From an uncultured Chloroflexales bacterium (GTDB taxonomy: Bacteria > Chloroflexota > Chloroflexia > Chloroflexales > Chloroflexaceae): DNA of 41,019 nt. Where the stretch lies: assembly GCA_937918935.1 (NCBI GenBank), contig CAKZSI010000014.1, forward strand, positions 1 through 41,019, in the 5' to 3' direction. Position numbers and translations under genes: made by a program. The notes under the pieces are model-generated. The model had not been told where the DNA came from and made no database searches. It was given only the letters and a program-made list of their open reading frames with translations. Positions 24,425 to 31,500 of this stretch are shown here, piece after piece (within the stretch, counting starts at the first letter, position 1; the number at the start of each line of letters is the position of its first letter).

Positions 24425-26392
24425 ATGACGGATTTCCCCACCGAAGGCAGTCCTCCCTTCATCAACCGGCGCCTCAGCATCGAGGAGTGGAAACGCTACG
24501 TCGCCACCTACGACTTTGGGCCCCTCGCACCCAGCCGGCTGGTGCTGCACCACACCTTTCGCCCCGACGAACGCTCGTGGAACGGCCTGACCACCATGCG
24601 CGGGATGCAGCGCTTCTATGCCAGCCAGGGATGGCCGGCGGGACCGCACGTCTTCGTGGCTGCCGACGGGATCTGGCTCGCCACACCGATGCGCGACATC
24701 GGGGTGCACGCCGGCGCCGGCAATGGCTCGCTGGCCCAGGGCTGGTACTCGATCGGCCTGGAAATGGTAGGCTTCTTCGACACCCGCCTGCCCGACGGCG
24801 CCACGTGGCAGCACGCTCTTACGGTGATGGGCGAACTCTCGCGCCGGCTGAGGATCCCGCCACGCGCGCTGATCTCGTTCCACCGCGATTACACCAGCCT
24901 CAAGAGTTGCCCCGGTTGGGCCGTATCCAAAGAGTGGGTCTGGACCCAGGTCGAAGCCTACCTGGCCGGCGTCGCCCCACCCCCGCCGCCGCCCCCGCCG
25001 CCCGGCGGCCTTCCCTCCGATGAGCGTCTGCTCGAAGCGCTCCTCGACCAGAGCTACCGGTGCAAAGCCGGTTCGCAGGGCTACAACCCGGCCTGGGCCT
25101 TTCACCAGTACGCTGTCCAGCAGAGCCTGGGAATGCCCATGGGTCCAGGCGTTATGGAAACGATCGCCGGCAAGCGCATCAACTACCAGCCCTTTGCCCG
25201 TGACACGCTCTTCGTCGAAGCGCCGAACTGGGGTGATGTGCAAACCCTCTCCGCGCTCCTGGGGGGGAGCATTCCACCCGCGGGCCTGGGGCGCGAGTTG
25301 CTTGAACGCACCTACCGGGCCGGCGGCTCACCCTTTCGCCCTGACTGGGCCTTCCACCAGTTCGCAGTCATCAACCGCCTCGGCCCACCAATCGGCACGA
25401 GCGAGATTATCACGGTAGACGGGCAGCCCTGGGCCTACCAGGTCTTTGCCGTTGATACGCTGTACAGTCCCACCTCGAACTACGCCGACGTCCGACTGCT
25501 CAGCCGCCTGGCGCAAGCCGCCGACGGGCCGACGCTACGGCTGCGGGAAGCCTTGCTCGCGGCGACCTACCGCAAGGCGGGCACGACCTATCGCCCCGAC
25601 TGGGCCTTTCACCAGCTCGCCCGCAGCTTCGGCATCGGTTCGCCCCTGTGCGGTTCGCAGCAGGTGCAGATCGAAGGGGCGCCGTTTGCGCTGCAGGTCT
25701 ACGCCCTTGACACCCTGTTCAACCTCGTGCCGAACTGGAGCCAGGTGCGCCGCCTGCGTGATCTGGCGGCGCTCCAGGGTTTGTCGCCGTTGGGGAGCGT
25801 CCGCCGGACCACGGCAGGCCCCCTGGGCGCTTCGCCGACAACCAGCGCCAGTGCGCCGATGGTGATTCCCGGCGATCACGCTCCCCCGTTGACCGACGGG
25901 TTCCACATCGTGCCGTTTACGCCGCCCTCACCGGCGCAAGGACCACGCGGCGGGCAACGCGTGCAGGTGATCGTGCTGCACGCGGTTGCCGGGCCGGTCG
26001 CCACGACCCTGTCGCGGATGACCGACCCGGGAGCGCGGTTCGCGACCCACTACGTTGTGAGCATCGCAGGGGGCATATACCGGCTGGTCGAGGAGAGCCA
26101 GGCCGCGCAGCATGCAGGCGTCGTTGATCTCAATGGTCGGCGGGTCAACGTAGATGTGATCAGTATCGGGATTGCCCTGGAGCGCCCGGCGGGATGGCCG
26201 GCACAGTCCGCCGGCAGCACCGACATGCAGGTACAGGCCCTGCGCTGGCTGCTGAGGAACCTGGGACAGCGTTACCGCCTGGGCGGTGAGACGCTGCTGC
26301 GCTGGGGCAGTCTGGCAGGCAGCAACGAGAGCGTGCGTGACGGGCTGCCGCTGGCGGCGTTGCGCGAGGCGCTTGACCAGCGTGAGGGGTGA
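24425..26392 (+). CDS. Protein with two N-acetylmuramoyl-L-alanine amidase (Amidase_2) domains and three internal repeats
   Basis: A 655-residue protein without signal peptide. The first Amidase_2 domain (about 30-175) keeps the zinc ligands: LHHT, the VHAG segment and FHRDYTSLKSCPG. A run of nine prolines then leads into three ~80-residue repeats (about 200-280, 285-365 and 370-450), each with PAWAFHQ or PDWAFHQ and a DTLF/DTLY motif. A second Amidase_2 domain (about 490-655) has LHAV and QHAG but WGSLAGSNE in place of the third zinc ligand, so it probably binds rather than cuts. Amidase_2 enzymes split the bond between N-acetylmuramate and L-alanine in peptidoglycan. It follows the kinase gene by 15 nt. 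How a protein lacking a signal peptide reaches the wall is unclear. Confidence 0.82.
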   Translation: MTDFPTEGSPPFINRRLSIEEWKRYVATYDFGPLAPSRLVLHHTFRPDERSWNGLTTMRGMQRFYASQGWPAGPHVFVAADGIWLATPMRDIGVHAGAGNGSLAQGWYSIGLEMVGFFDTRLPDGATWQHALTVMGELSRRLRIPPRALISFHRDYTSLKSCPGWAVSKEWVWTQVEAYLAGVAPPPPPPPPPGGLPSDERLLEALLDQSYRCKAGSQGYNPAWAFHQYAVQQSLGMPMGPGVMETIAGKRINYQPFARDTLFVEAPNWGDVQTLSALLGGSIPPAGLGRELLERTYRAGGSPFRPDWAFHQFAVINRLGPPIGTSEIITVDGQPWAYQVFAVDTLYSPTSNYADVRLLSRLAQAADGPTLRLREALLAATYRKAGTTYRPDWAFHQLARSFGIGSPLCGSQQVQIEGAPFALQVYALDTLFNLVPNWSQVRRLRDLAALQGLSPLGSVRRTTAGPLGASPTTSASAPMVIPGDHAPPLTDGFHIVPFTPPSPAQGPRGGQRVQVIVLHAVAGPVATTLSRMTDPGARFATHYVVSIAGGIYRLVEESQAAQHAGVVDLNGRRVNVDVISIGIALERPAGWPAQSAGSTDMQVQALRWLLRNLGQRYRLGGETLLRWGSLAGSNESVRDGLPLAALREALDQREG

Positions 26393-26452
26393 GGGGGATG
26401 CTGGGATTGGGGATTTAGTGGTGCATCCGGCAAGTTCTCGCACGGGAGGGAT

Positions 26453-26473
26453 GGGGAGGGCAAAGCCCTCCCC
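26453..26473. terminator. Perfect 9-bp hairpin downstream of the amidase gene
   Basis: GGGGAGGGC and GCCCTCCCC pair around AAA, 61 nt after the amidase stop. There is no T-tract. It likely ends the kinase-amidase transcript and may also act on the convergent HD gene. Confidence 0.55.
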
Positions 26474-26682
26474 GAAATCCGCTTCCCGGCCCTTTGGTGT
26501 AACGTGACTTGAGGATCGTAGGATCTGGGATTGCTGTGGGTGTTGGGGAGAAGGGGAAAGCGCAGCGCAGCTCCAGACCTTTCCTGGCTCGTGTTGCAGA
26601 AAAGAAGGGACGCAGTAATGCCCAGACAGGCACGTGTGGCGAGGGACCAGGGGCAACACCAGAGGCACCTGAACCGGACCAG

Positions 26683-27216
26683 TCAGGGCGTCAGCGCTTC
26701 GCGGCCCCGGCTGCGCCAGAGGCGCGCGATCAGGCGGCGACGCTGGCGCCGGGCCTTTCGGCTGCGGTAGAACGGATCGCTGGCGCACAATGCACTACGG
26801 ATGCGCAGGCTGCGCCCGGTGAACAACCCGCCCACAAACGCCGACAGGTCGCTCAACGAGGCCATCTTGTCAGCCACCACCAGCACCCAGCCTTCGCGCG
26901 TGGTCGGGCGAGGGCCAAACGGGTACATGTGGCTCACAATGGCCTCGGAGACGGCCTCCGGCTCACCCATCTCGGCGGCGACACGGGCGGCGATCGCCCC
27001 GTGGGTCGTCAGCGTGCCGAGGCGCGAGTCGAGGTCATGCAGCACTGCCGCGCGCACGGCGGTGCGCCGGTCGGCGCCCATCCAGGGGGCGAGCAGGTAG
27101 GAGTAGCGGGCGACGCGGAGCAGATGATCGAACTTCGGAACGCTGTGATGAATATGCTGGCGCGTTTCACTCACACGGGGGTGGGCAAGCAGATCGGCGA
27201 TGATAGACTGGTCCAT
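26683..27216 (-). CDS. HD-domain metal-dependent phosphohydrolase
   Basis: A 177-residue soluble protein of the HD superfamily. H32 or nearby in FDHLLRVARYS, the HD pair in AAVLHDLDS (about residue 60) and the late Asp in VLVVADKMASL (about 115) make up the metal site. The C-terminal 25 residues are very basic (RSRKARRQRRRLIARLW), which may bind nucleic acid. HD proteins hydrolyse phosphate esters of nucleotides or cyclic nucleotides. The substrate is unknown. The gene has a long structured leader with its own promoter (27333-27362). Confidence 0.8.
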   Translation of the reverse strand: MDQSIIADLLAHPRVSETRQHIHHSVPKFDHLLRVARYSYLLAPWMGADRRTAVRAAVLHDLDSRLGTLTTHGAIAARVAAEMGEPEAVSEAIVSHMYPFGPRPTTREGWVLVVADKMASLSDLSAFVGGLFTGRSLRIRSALCASDPFYRSRKARRQRRRLIARLWRSRGREALTP

Positions 27217-27305
27217 TCCTCAACAACCCTCCAGTAACCTCCGGTCTTGCGCAGCCTGTGCAACGCTCGTCACCGAGCGTGTCACGATCGCCGCTGATCG
27301 CGTAT

Positions 27306-27326
27306 GAGCCTGCTGGCGTCAGGCTC
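27306..27326 (-). promoter_or_regulatory. Hairpin at the start of the HD mRNA leader
   Basis: GAGCCTG and CAGGCTC pair around a 7-nt loop. On the minus strand it lies right at the predicted transcript start. A second hairpin lies 40 nt further on. This could be an attenuator or stabilising stem. Confidence 0.4.
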
Positions 27327-27332
27327 TTAGAC

Positions 27333-27362
27333 GTTATACTTCCCGCGGAAGTTGCAGTGCAA
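27333..27362 (-). promoter_or_regulatory. Sigma70-like promoter of the HD gene with palindromic -35
   Basis: On the minus strand TTGCAC (complement of 27357-27362), an 18-nt spacer and TATAAC (complement of 27333-27338). The -35 is embedded in TTGCAGTGCAA, a perfect palindrome about a central G, so a repressor could sit on it. Confidence 0.5.
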
Positions 27363-27522
27363 TTGTACCATAGGTCCTGAATTTCCATAGCCCTGCGCTG
27401 TCAGTACGCCGGAGAGCCGCCACAGGCCGGAGCCCTCTGCCAGAACTCCTACTCCGCCCCCACACGGAGAAGCAACGACAAAGAGGGCTCTGGTGCTCCG
27501 AGCCCCTCACTCCGGCTGGTTG

Positions 27523-28095
27523 CTACGGTTCCGCGGCTCCCCGGGCAACAAACGCCTCCGGATAGTCACGCCAGTAATAGACCACCACCGTCCCCGTGAC
27601 CAGGTCGTGCCACCCCCGGCGCCGATCGTCCACCAGAATGTTCAAAAAGCCGAGGTACAGCGGCAGCGAGGAGAGGGCATAAGCCAGGGCGCGCAGGGCG
27701 GCCCTGCCGGTGCGGAGGGGCCTTCCATCGGCGCGGAGCACGCGCAGGCCGAGCAGGTACTTGCCAATGGTCGCTCCCCCCACGCGCAGGAACACGGTGA
27801 AGTAGAGGAAGGAGAAAAACTGGAGGCTAAAGAAGCTGAACAGCAGGTCACGCACGGGCGTTCGTTCCGTCGTGAGCCAGCCCGGCGCCTCGGTCAGCCA
27901 GCGGAACATCTGATCAATGCCCGACGTGCGCCGGAAAAAGTCGATAAGGAAGGCGCCGATGACCCAGACGCCAAAGATGATCAACAGATCAATCATCATC
28001 GCCACGGCACGGGTAACGAAGCCGGCATAGCCGAGGAAACGTCCGATCCGGGGGGCGCGCGCCCGGCGCCTGCGCAAGGAGGGGGGCGTCATCAT
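27523..28095 (-). CDS. RDD family membrane protein
   Basis: A 190-residue inner-membrane protein with about three to four hydrophobic segments. The RDD signature is spread as usual: an Arg-Asp pair in FVTRAVAMMIDLLI, the second segment GATIGKYLLGLRVLRADGRP, and RRGWHDLVTGTVVVY near the end. Function of the family is unclear (transport or membrane integrity). Of two near ATGs (28101 and 28095) I choose 28095 since GGGAG lies 6 nt upstream of it and directly abuts the other. It follows the 13-residue-repeat gene on the same strand after about 160 nt and may be coexpressed. Confidence 0.88.
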   Translation of the reverse strand: MMTPPSLRRRRARAPRIGRFLGYAGFVTRAVAMMIDLLIIFGVWVIGAFLIDFFRRTSGIDQMFRWLTEAPGWLTTERTPVRDLLFSFFSLQFFSFLYFTVFLRVGGATIGKYLLGLRVLRADGRPLRTGRAALRALAYALSSLPLYLGFLNILVDDRRRGWHDLVTGTVVVYYWRDYPEAFVARGAAEP

Positions 28096-28145
28096 AGGCA
28101 TCTCCCGGTTGTTCGATCAAAGTGGCCCTCGTTGGGCATGAGGTC

Positions 28146-28255
28146 TGTTTCGGACCAGGGCGACCCGGATCGAGCGTTGCTCCACCGTTCCGCACATCCA
28201 GTGTGTGGAGGCATGAAGGCGTAGCGTCACAGCAGGAATGTCCCGGTCCGAAACA
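28146..28255. repeat. 11-bp inverted repeat bounding the spacer after the repeat-protein gene
   Basis: TGTTTCGGACC (28146-28156) and GGTCCGAAACA (28245-28255) are exact inverse complements separated by 88 nt. Further short complementary pieces lie inside (TCCAC / GTGGA). It starts 3 nt after the stop codon of the upstream gene. It may be a large terminator stem or the ends of a small mobile sequence. Confidence 0.45.
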
Positions 28256-28258
28256 TGG

Positions 28259-29584
28259 CTACGAATCAGGAGCCTTGCGCGTCTCCGCGATCAGCAGGCC
28301 GCGCGACTCGGGCGGCAGGGAGGCGCGCGGGGGCCGGCGGAGCACGCGCCGCGCCAGGTTCTCCAGGCCCTGGTCACCCTGGATGGCCAGGCCACGTATA
28401 TCGTTCAGAATGTCGCGGGCCAGTGAACCGCTCTGCGAACGTACCAGCTCGGCCAGGGCCGGGTTCTGCGCGAGCGTTTCGATGGCCTGATCCATGGCCG
28501 CGGTTTCCGTCAGATAGGTGACCGCGTCTTCCGTAGCCGGGGTACGCACAATCTTGCCGATCGCCCGATCCAGGGCCGGGCTCGCGGCCACGCCGTCAAT
28601 CACCGTATCCAGGGCCGGACTGGCGGCGACCCGGGCCACCACCGTGTCCAGGGCCGGACTGGCCGCCACGCGCTCGATGGCCCGTTCGACCACTGGCCCG
28701 GCGACGATGTGCTCGACGGCGTCGTCCATGGCCGGGGAGTGCACGATTGCGCCGAGGGCCTGGGCGACGGCGGGGCGCTCCGCTGCATAGATGATGGCGC
28801 GATGGAGAATGTCCTCCAGGGCCGCCTGGGCGAAGCGCCGGCTGGGTCCTTCCTCAGCCAGGCCCCGCGTGATCCAGCGCCGGGTATCCTCATCGGTCGG
28901 ATCAGCATTGGCCCGGCGGCTCCGGCGCGCACCGAAACGAGGCAGAGGCAGCATCTCGATGACCACCGAAAAAACCGTCCCGAAGAGATAGGCCACCACG
29001 GTGCGCAGCCAGGCGATGGGATTGCCGCGGGGCCGCAGGTGGGCCTCGGCCTCAAAGAGCCAGCCGATCAGCGCGTAGCGGAAGCGCTCCGCGCCCCTCT
29101 CGGCGGCCTGGGAAGAGCCGGTCGCGTCCGAACGGGAGATCCCGGCGGCCGCCTCCCAGGCCCCCGAGCGCGCAGCCAATCCATCGAGGCCCAGCAGCGC
29201 CGCGCCGGTGACGAGCCGCAGCAGCGCCTCGGTCGGTGGAGGGGGCGAAACAGTGGCCGGTTCCGCGGGCGCGCCGCGCTCCTCCGGCGGGACGGGCGCG
29301 CTGGCAGCGGATGCTTCGGCATCGTCGAGACGGATCGTCGGCGGGCTGGCGGGGGGCGCCGGAGCAACCATGCCGGCGGCAGCGGCGGGTTGGGAGGATC
29401 GATAGATCGCGGCCCGTCGCCGTCCGCGGGGGCGCGGGGCGGGCGGCGCAGGCGCGCCGGGTGGCTGCACGGACGCTTCGGTCGAGGCTGTGGCCCCCGG
29501 CGGCGCCTCGGGGGCGGTCGTCTCCAGCCGTTGGAGGGCCTGGTCGAGCTGGCGCAGGGCCTCATCAAAGGAAGGTTTCGACAT
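28259..29584 (-). CDS. Unknown protein with nine contiguous 13-residue repeats
   Basis: A 441-residue protein of no recognised family. The first ~120 residues are Pro/Ala-rich and disordered. Residues 120-220 contain hydrophobic stretches (LLRLVTGAALLGLDGLA; AWLRTVVAYLFGTVF) that may lie in or on the membrane. Residues 267-383 are nine 13-residue units without gaps, with a consensus of the form VAASPALDTVIDR: Pro at position 5 in eight of nine, Asp or Glu at 8 or nearby, hydrophobic at 1, 7, 10 and 11. The regular period predicts stacked short helices. A basic tail follows (RRVLRRPPR). The RDD membrane-protein gene is next downstream. I infer a membrane-linked scaffold; no enzymatic motif is seen. 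Confidence 0.7.
   Translation of the reverse strand: MSKPSFDEALRQLDQALQRLETTAPEAPPGATASTEASVQPPGAPAPPAPRPRGRRRAAIYRSSQPAAAAGMVAPAPPASPPTIRLDDAEASAASAPVPPEERGAPAEPATVSPPPPTEALLRLVTGAALLGLDGLAARSGAWEAAAGISRSDATGSSQAAERGAERFRYALIGWLFEAEAHLRPRGNPIAWLRTVVAYLFGTVFSVVIEMLPLPRFGARRSRRANADPTDEDTRRWITRGLAEEGPSRRFAQAALEDILHRAIIYAAERPAVAQALGAIVHSPAMDDAVEHIVAGPVVERAIERVAASPALDTVVARVAASPALDTVIDGVAASPALDRAIGKIVRTPATEDAVTYLTETAAMDQAIETLAQNPALAELVRSQSGSLARDILNDIRGLAIQGDQGLENLARRVLRRPPRASLPPESRGLLIAETRKAPDS
28436..28786 (-). repeat. Nine 39-bp tandem coding repeats
   Basis: The nine 13-residue units correspond to 351 nt of 39-bp period. The three central units are the most alike at DNA level (TCCAGGGCCGG.CTGGC on the + strand, spaced 39 nt), suggesting recent duplication, while the outer ones have drifted. 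Confidence 0.7.
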
Positions 29585-29925
29585 ATGCTCCTCTGGATCT
29601 CCTCGCGCAACGGCGCGTATCGCCGGCGGACAAGCCCGCCCCCGCTGGAGGGGGCGCAGGCGCGGCCTCTACTGGATCTCCCCCACGGGCGGGGGGAGAC
29701 CCGGTTTCCCGGCATCCCTGCAACTGGCCATATTCGCCACCGGCGCCATTGCTCCCGCGGCTCCTCATTGTAGACGAAGCCGATCCGCTTTGCCCTACCC
29801 GTAAGGACGGAAGACACACGTCGCGCGGGTCGCACAGAATGCGCCACGAAGCGACCATCAAGGGCTTTCCAACCGGGCAGGAGACATTGAGCAAGCCACC
29901 GGCCGATTGTACAACGAGGCAAACG
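29585..29925. other. Intergenic region upstream of the repeat-protein gene
   Basis: I see no gene in these 341 bases. They contain the dispersed dyad copy 4 (29694-29710) and, on the minus strand, a TACAAT (complement of 29767-29772) that could be a -10 for the repeat-protein gene, without a convincing -35. Confidence 0.45.
29694..29710. repeat. Dispersed purine-rich dyad, copy 4
   Basis: GGGAGACCCGGTTTCCC, matching GGGGAAACCCGGTTTCCCC with one arm change. It lies in a gene-free spacer. Confidence 0.4.
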
Positions 29926-30192
29926 ATGCCTGAACCGAACGCGGCCCTGGAACCAATTATCGAGGAACCGGTGCGTCGGATCGTCGCCGTAGTCCAGCCA
30001 AAACGCATCATCCTCTTCGGCTCGGCGGCGCGCGGCCAGACCTACCGCCGGACGCACGATCGTGACGATCTGCTGTACGGCTCCGAGGGCAACGGATGTG
30101 CAGCGGATCGTCCAGAGCCAATCCCCCGCGATCCTCCGCGCACGCTGCGGCAAACCTCAACAGAACCGGGAAAACCGGGGCATCTATGGTAA
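29926..30192 (+). pseudogene. Broken MNT-type nucleotidyltransferase
   Basis: An ATG at 29926 with ACGAGG upstream opens a frame that reads VRRIVAVVQPKRIILFGSAA with RG following, the classic start of minimal nucleotidyltransferases (GSxxRG). The expected SDLDLLV metal-binding segment is then only a distorted HDRDDLLYG, and the rest is a Pro/Arg-rich, out-of-frame-looking tail to the stop at 30190-30192. Intact family members are ~95-130 residues and often pair with a HEPN gene as a toxin-antitoxin module. No HEPN gene is seen. I infer a frameshifted and truncated remnant. The decayed stretch to 30427 holds a 9-bp inverted repeat (30180-30188 / 30233-30241) but no gene. Confidence 0.55.
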
Positions 30193-30427
30193 TGGCCCTC
30201 ATGGGCGCATTTGCGAACCTTGCGTGTGGCATCATAGATGCAAGCAGGGGAACTCCGCTTTCCCGCGGGCGCCTGAACGCCAATGGTAACGGCAACCGGG
30301 TATGCTGGGTGCTGGAACTGGCTCATAGTCCCGAAGAGGGGGAGACATAGAGGAGGCAGCAACTCCTGGCCTCTCACGCATCGCATGGGTTCATTTCAGG
30401 TCGCATTCCGAGCAAGAAGGCATCGTC

Positions 30428-31405
30428 ATGTCTGTCCGGCTTGAACGGATGATCGCCATAGATGCAGCTATTCGCAGCGGTGCGTTTCCTGATGTACGTT
30501 CGTTTATGCAACGTTTTGAAGTAAGCGAACGGACGATCCGGGCCGATCTGGCCTTTCTGCGGGATCGGCTCAATGCTCCATTGGTGTACGACCGGGCACG
30601 ACGAGGGTACCGCTATACGGATCCTACGTGGATGTTGCCGTCATTACTTGTGAGCGAGGGAGAACTGCTGGCGTTTTTTCTCAGCGTCGAAGTGGCACGG
30701 CGGTATCTGGGAACCGCCTTCGAAGCCCCGCTCAGAAAGGCCGTCGAACAACTCGCCAGCGCACTGCCGCATAAATTGCAAGTAGATATGGGTCAACTCG
30801 CCAGGCACTATACCCTGCAAGCAGGCGCGGTTGCCGAAGCGGATCCCCTGCTCCTCTCGATCCTGTTCGAGTGCATCCGTGAATGCTGGTCGCTGGATAT
30901 TCGCTACTTCACTGCCAGCACCGGCGAGCGCAAGCGTCGGGTGATCGATCCCTACCACCTGTTCAATGTGCGTGGCGAATGGCAGGTCGTGGCGTTCGAC
31001 CATCTTCGCGGCCAGTTCCGCCAGTTTGCGGTCATCCGCATCGAAGAGTGGCGTGTGCTGAAGGATCGGCGCTTCACTCGCGATCCCACGTTTTCCGAGC
31101 AAGAGTATCTCCGTACCGGGTTTCTGGCTGAACGGGGCGATACGGCTGAGGAGATTGTGATCTGGTTCGATGCGTATCAGGCCAGCTACATCCGCGGGCG
31201 GGTCTGGCACGTCACCCAGCAGGTAGAGGAACACTCCGATGGATCGTTGACCCTGCGTTTCCAGAGTGGCGCCCTGGGCGAGATCCGGCGCTGGGTGATG
31301 AGTTTCGGACGGCATGCTGTGGTGAAGGCGCCGGAGACCCTGGCTGCTGACCTGGTGGCTGAGTGTGAGGCAACCTCGCAACGGTACCATGGCGCGCATT
31401 CCTGA
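30428..31405 (+). CDS. HTH-WYL transcriptional regulator of the CRISPR-Cas locus
   Basis: A 325-residue regulator. Residues 1-62 are a DeoR-type winged helix (FMQRFEVSERTIRADLAFLR). Residues about 130-210 form the WYL domain (RVIDPYHLFNVRGEWQVVAF, with HLRGQFRQFAVIRI) that senses a nucleic-acid or nucleotide ligand, followed by the WCX extension (EEIVIWFDAYQASYIRGRVW). WYL proteins beside cas genes usually regulate them. The ATG at 30428 has AAGAAGG 8 nt upstream. The gene precedes cas8 by 95 nt; the gap contains a perfect hairpin/operator (31417-31439). Control of the cas operon is inferred from position. Confidence 0.88.
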   Translation: MSVRLERMIAIDAAIRSGAFPDVRSFMQRFEVSERTIRADLAFLRDRLNAPLVYDRARRGYRYTDPTWMLPSLLVSEGELLAFFLSVEVARRYLGTAFEAPLRKAVEQLASALPHKLQVDMGQLARHYTLQAGAVAEADPLLLSILFECIRECWSLDIRYFTASTGERKRRVIDPYHLFNVRGEWQVVAFDHLRGQFRQFAVIRIEEWRVLKDRRFTRDPTFSEQEYLRTGFLAERGDTAEEIVIWFDAYQASYIRGRVWHVTQQVEEHSDGSLTLRFQSGALGEIRRWVMSFGRHAVVKAPETLAADLVAECEATSQRYHGAHS

Positions 31406-31416
31406 ACATCGCTATC

Positions 31417-31439
31417 ACCCTGCAACTATGTTGCAGGGT
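31417..31439. promoter_or_regulatory. Perfect 10-bp inverted repeat between WYL regulator and cas8
   Basis: ACCCTGCAAC and GTTGCAGGGT pair exactly around TAT, starting 12 nt after the regulator stop and ending 62 nt before cas8. No T-tract follows, so an operator for the WYL dimer, or an RNA hairpin that sets the ratio of regulator to cas transcripts, is more likely than a simple terminator. Confidence 0.55.
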
Positions 31440-31500
31440 CGGATGTTAGAGTAGATGAAGAGATTGCCAGTCCAGCTTTTTGACCACGGAGGCTTACCCG

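Larger units (their letters stand above)
27217..27522. other. Control region upstream of the HD gene
   Basis: No gene is visible in these 306 bases. They hold a leftward promoter (27333-27362), a TTGCAGTGCAA palindrome across its -35 (27352-27362) and two hairpins in the leader of the HD mRNA (27306-27326 and ACGCTCG-TCAC-CGAGCGT near 27265). The remainder, to the RDD stop, is unremarkable. Confidence 0.55.

Noticed and set aside
22787-25243. Long minus-strand open frame opposite the histidine kinase
   Set aside because: Antisense shadow of clear GAF/HisKA_2 and amidase coding sequence.
26393-26682. Small genes in the spacer after the amidase
   Set aside because: The open frames there lack ribosome binding sites and domain signals. 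The region is explained by a hairpin and convergent gene ends.
28436-28786. 39-bp periodic repeats as a CRISPR array
   Set aside because: The units are contiguous and in frame within a coding sequence, without spacers.
29926-30192. Intact MNT antitoxin with HEPN partner
   Set aside because: The metal-binding SDxD segment is damaged, the tail is not protein-like and no HEPN gene follows.
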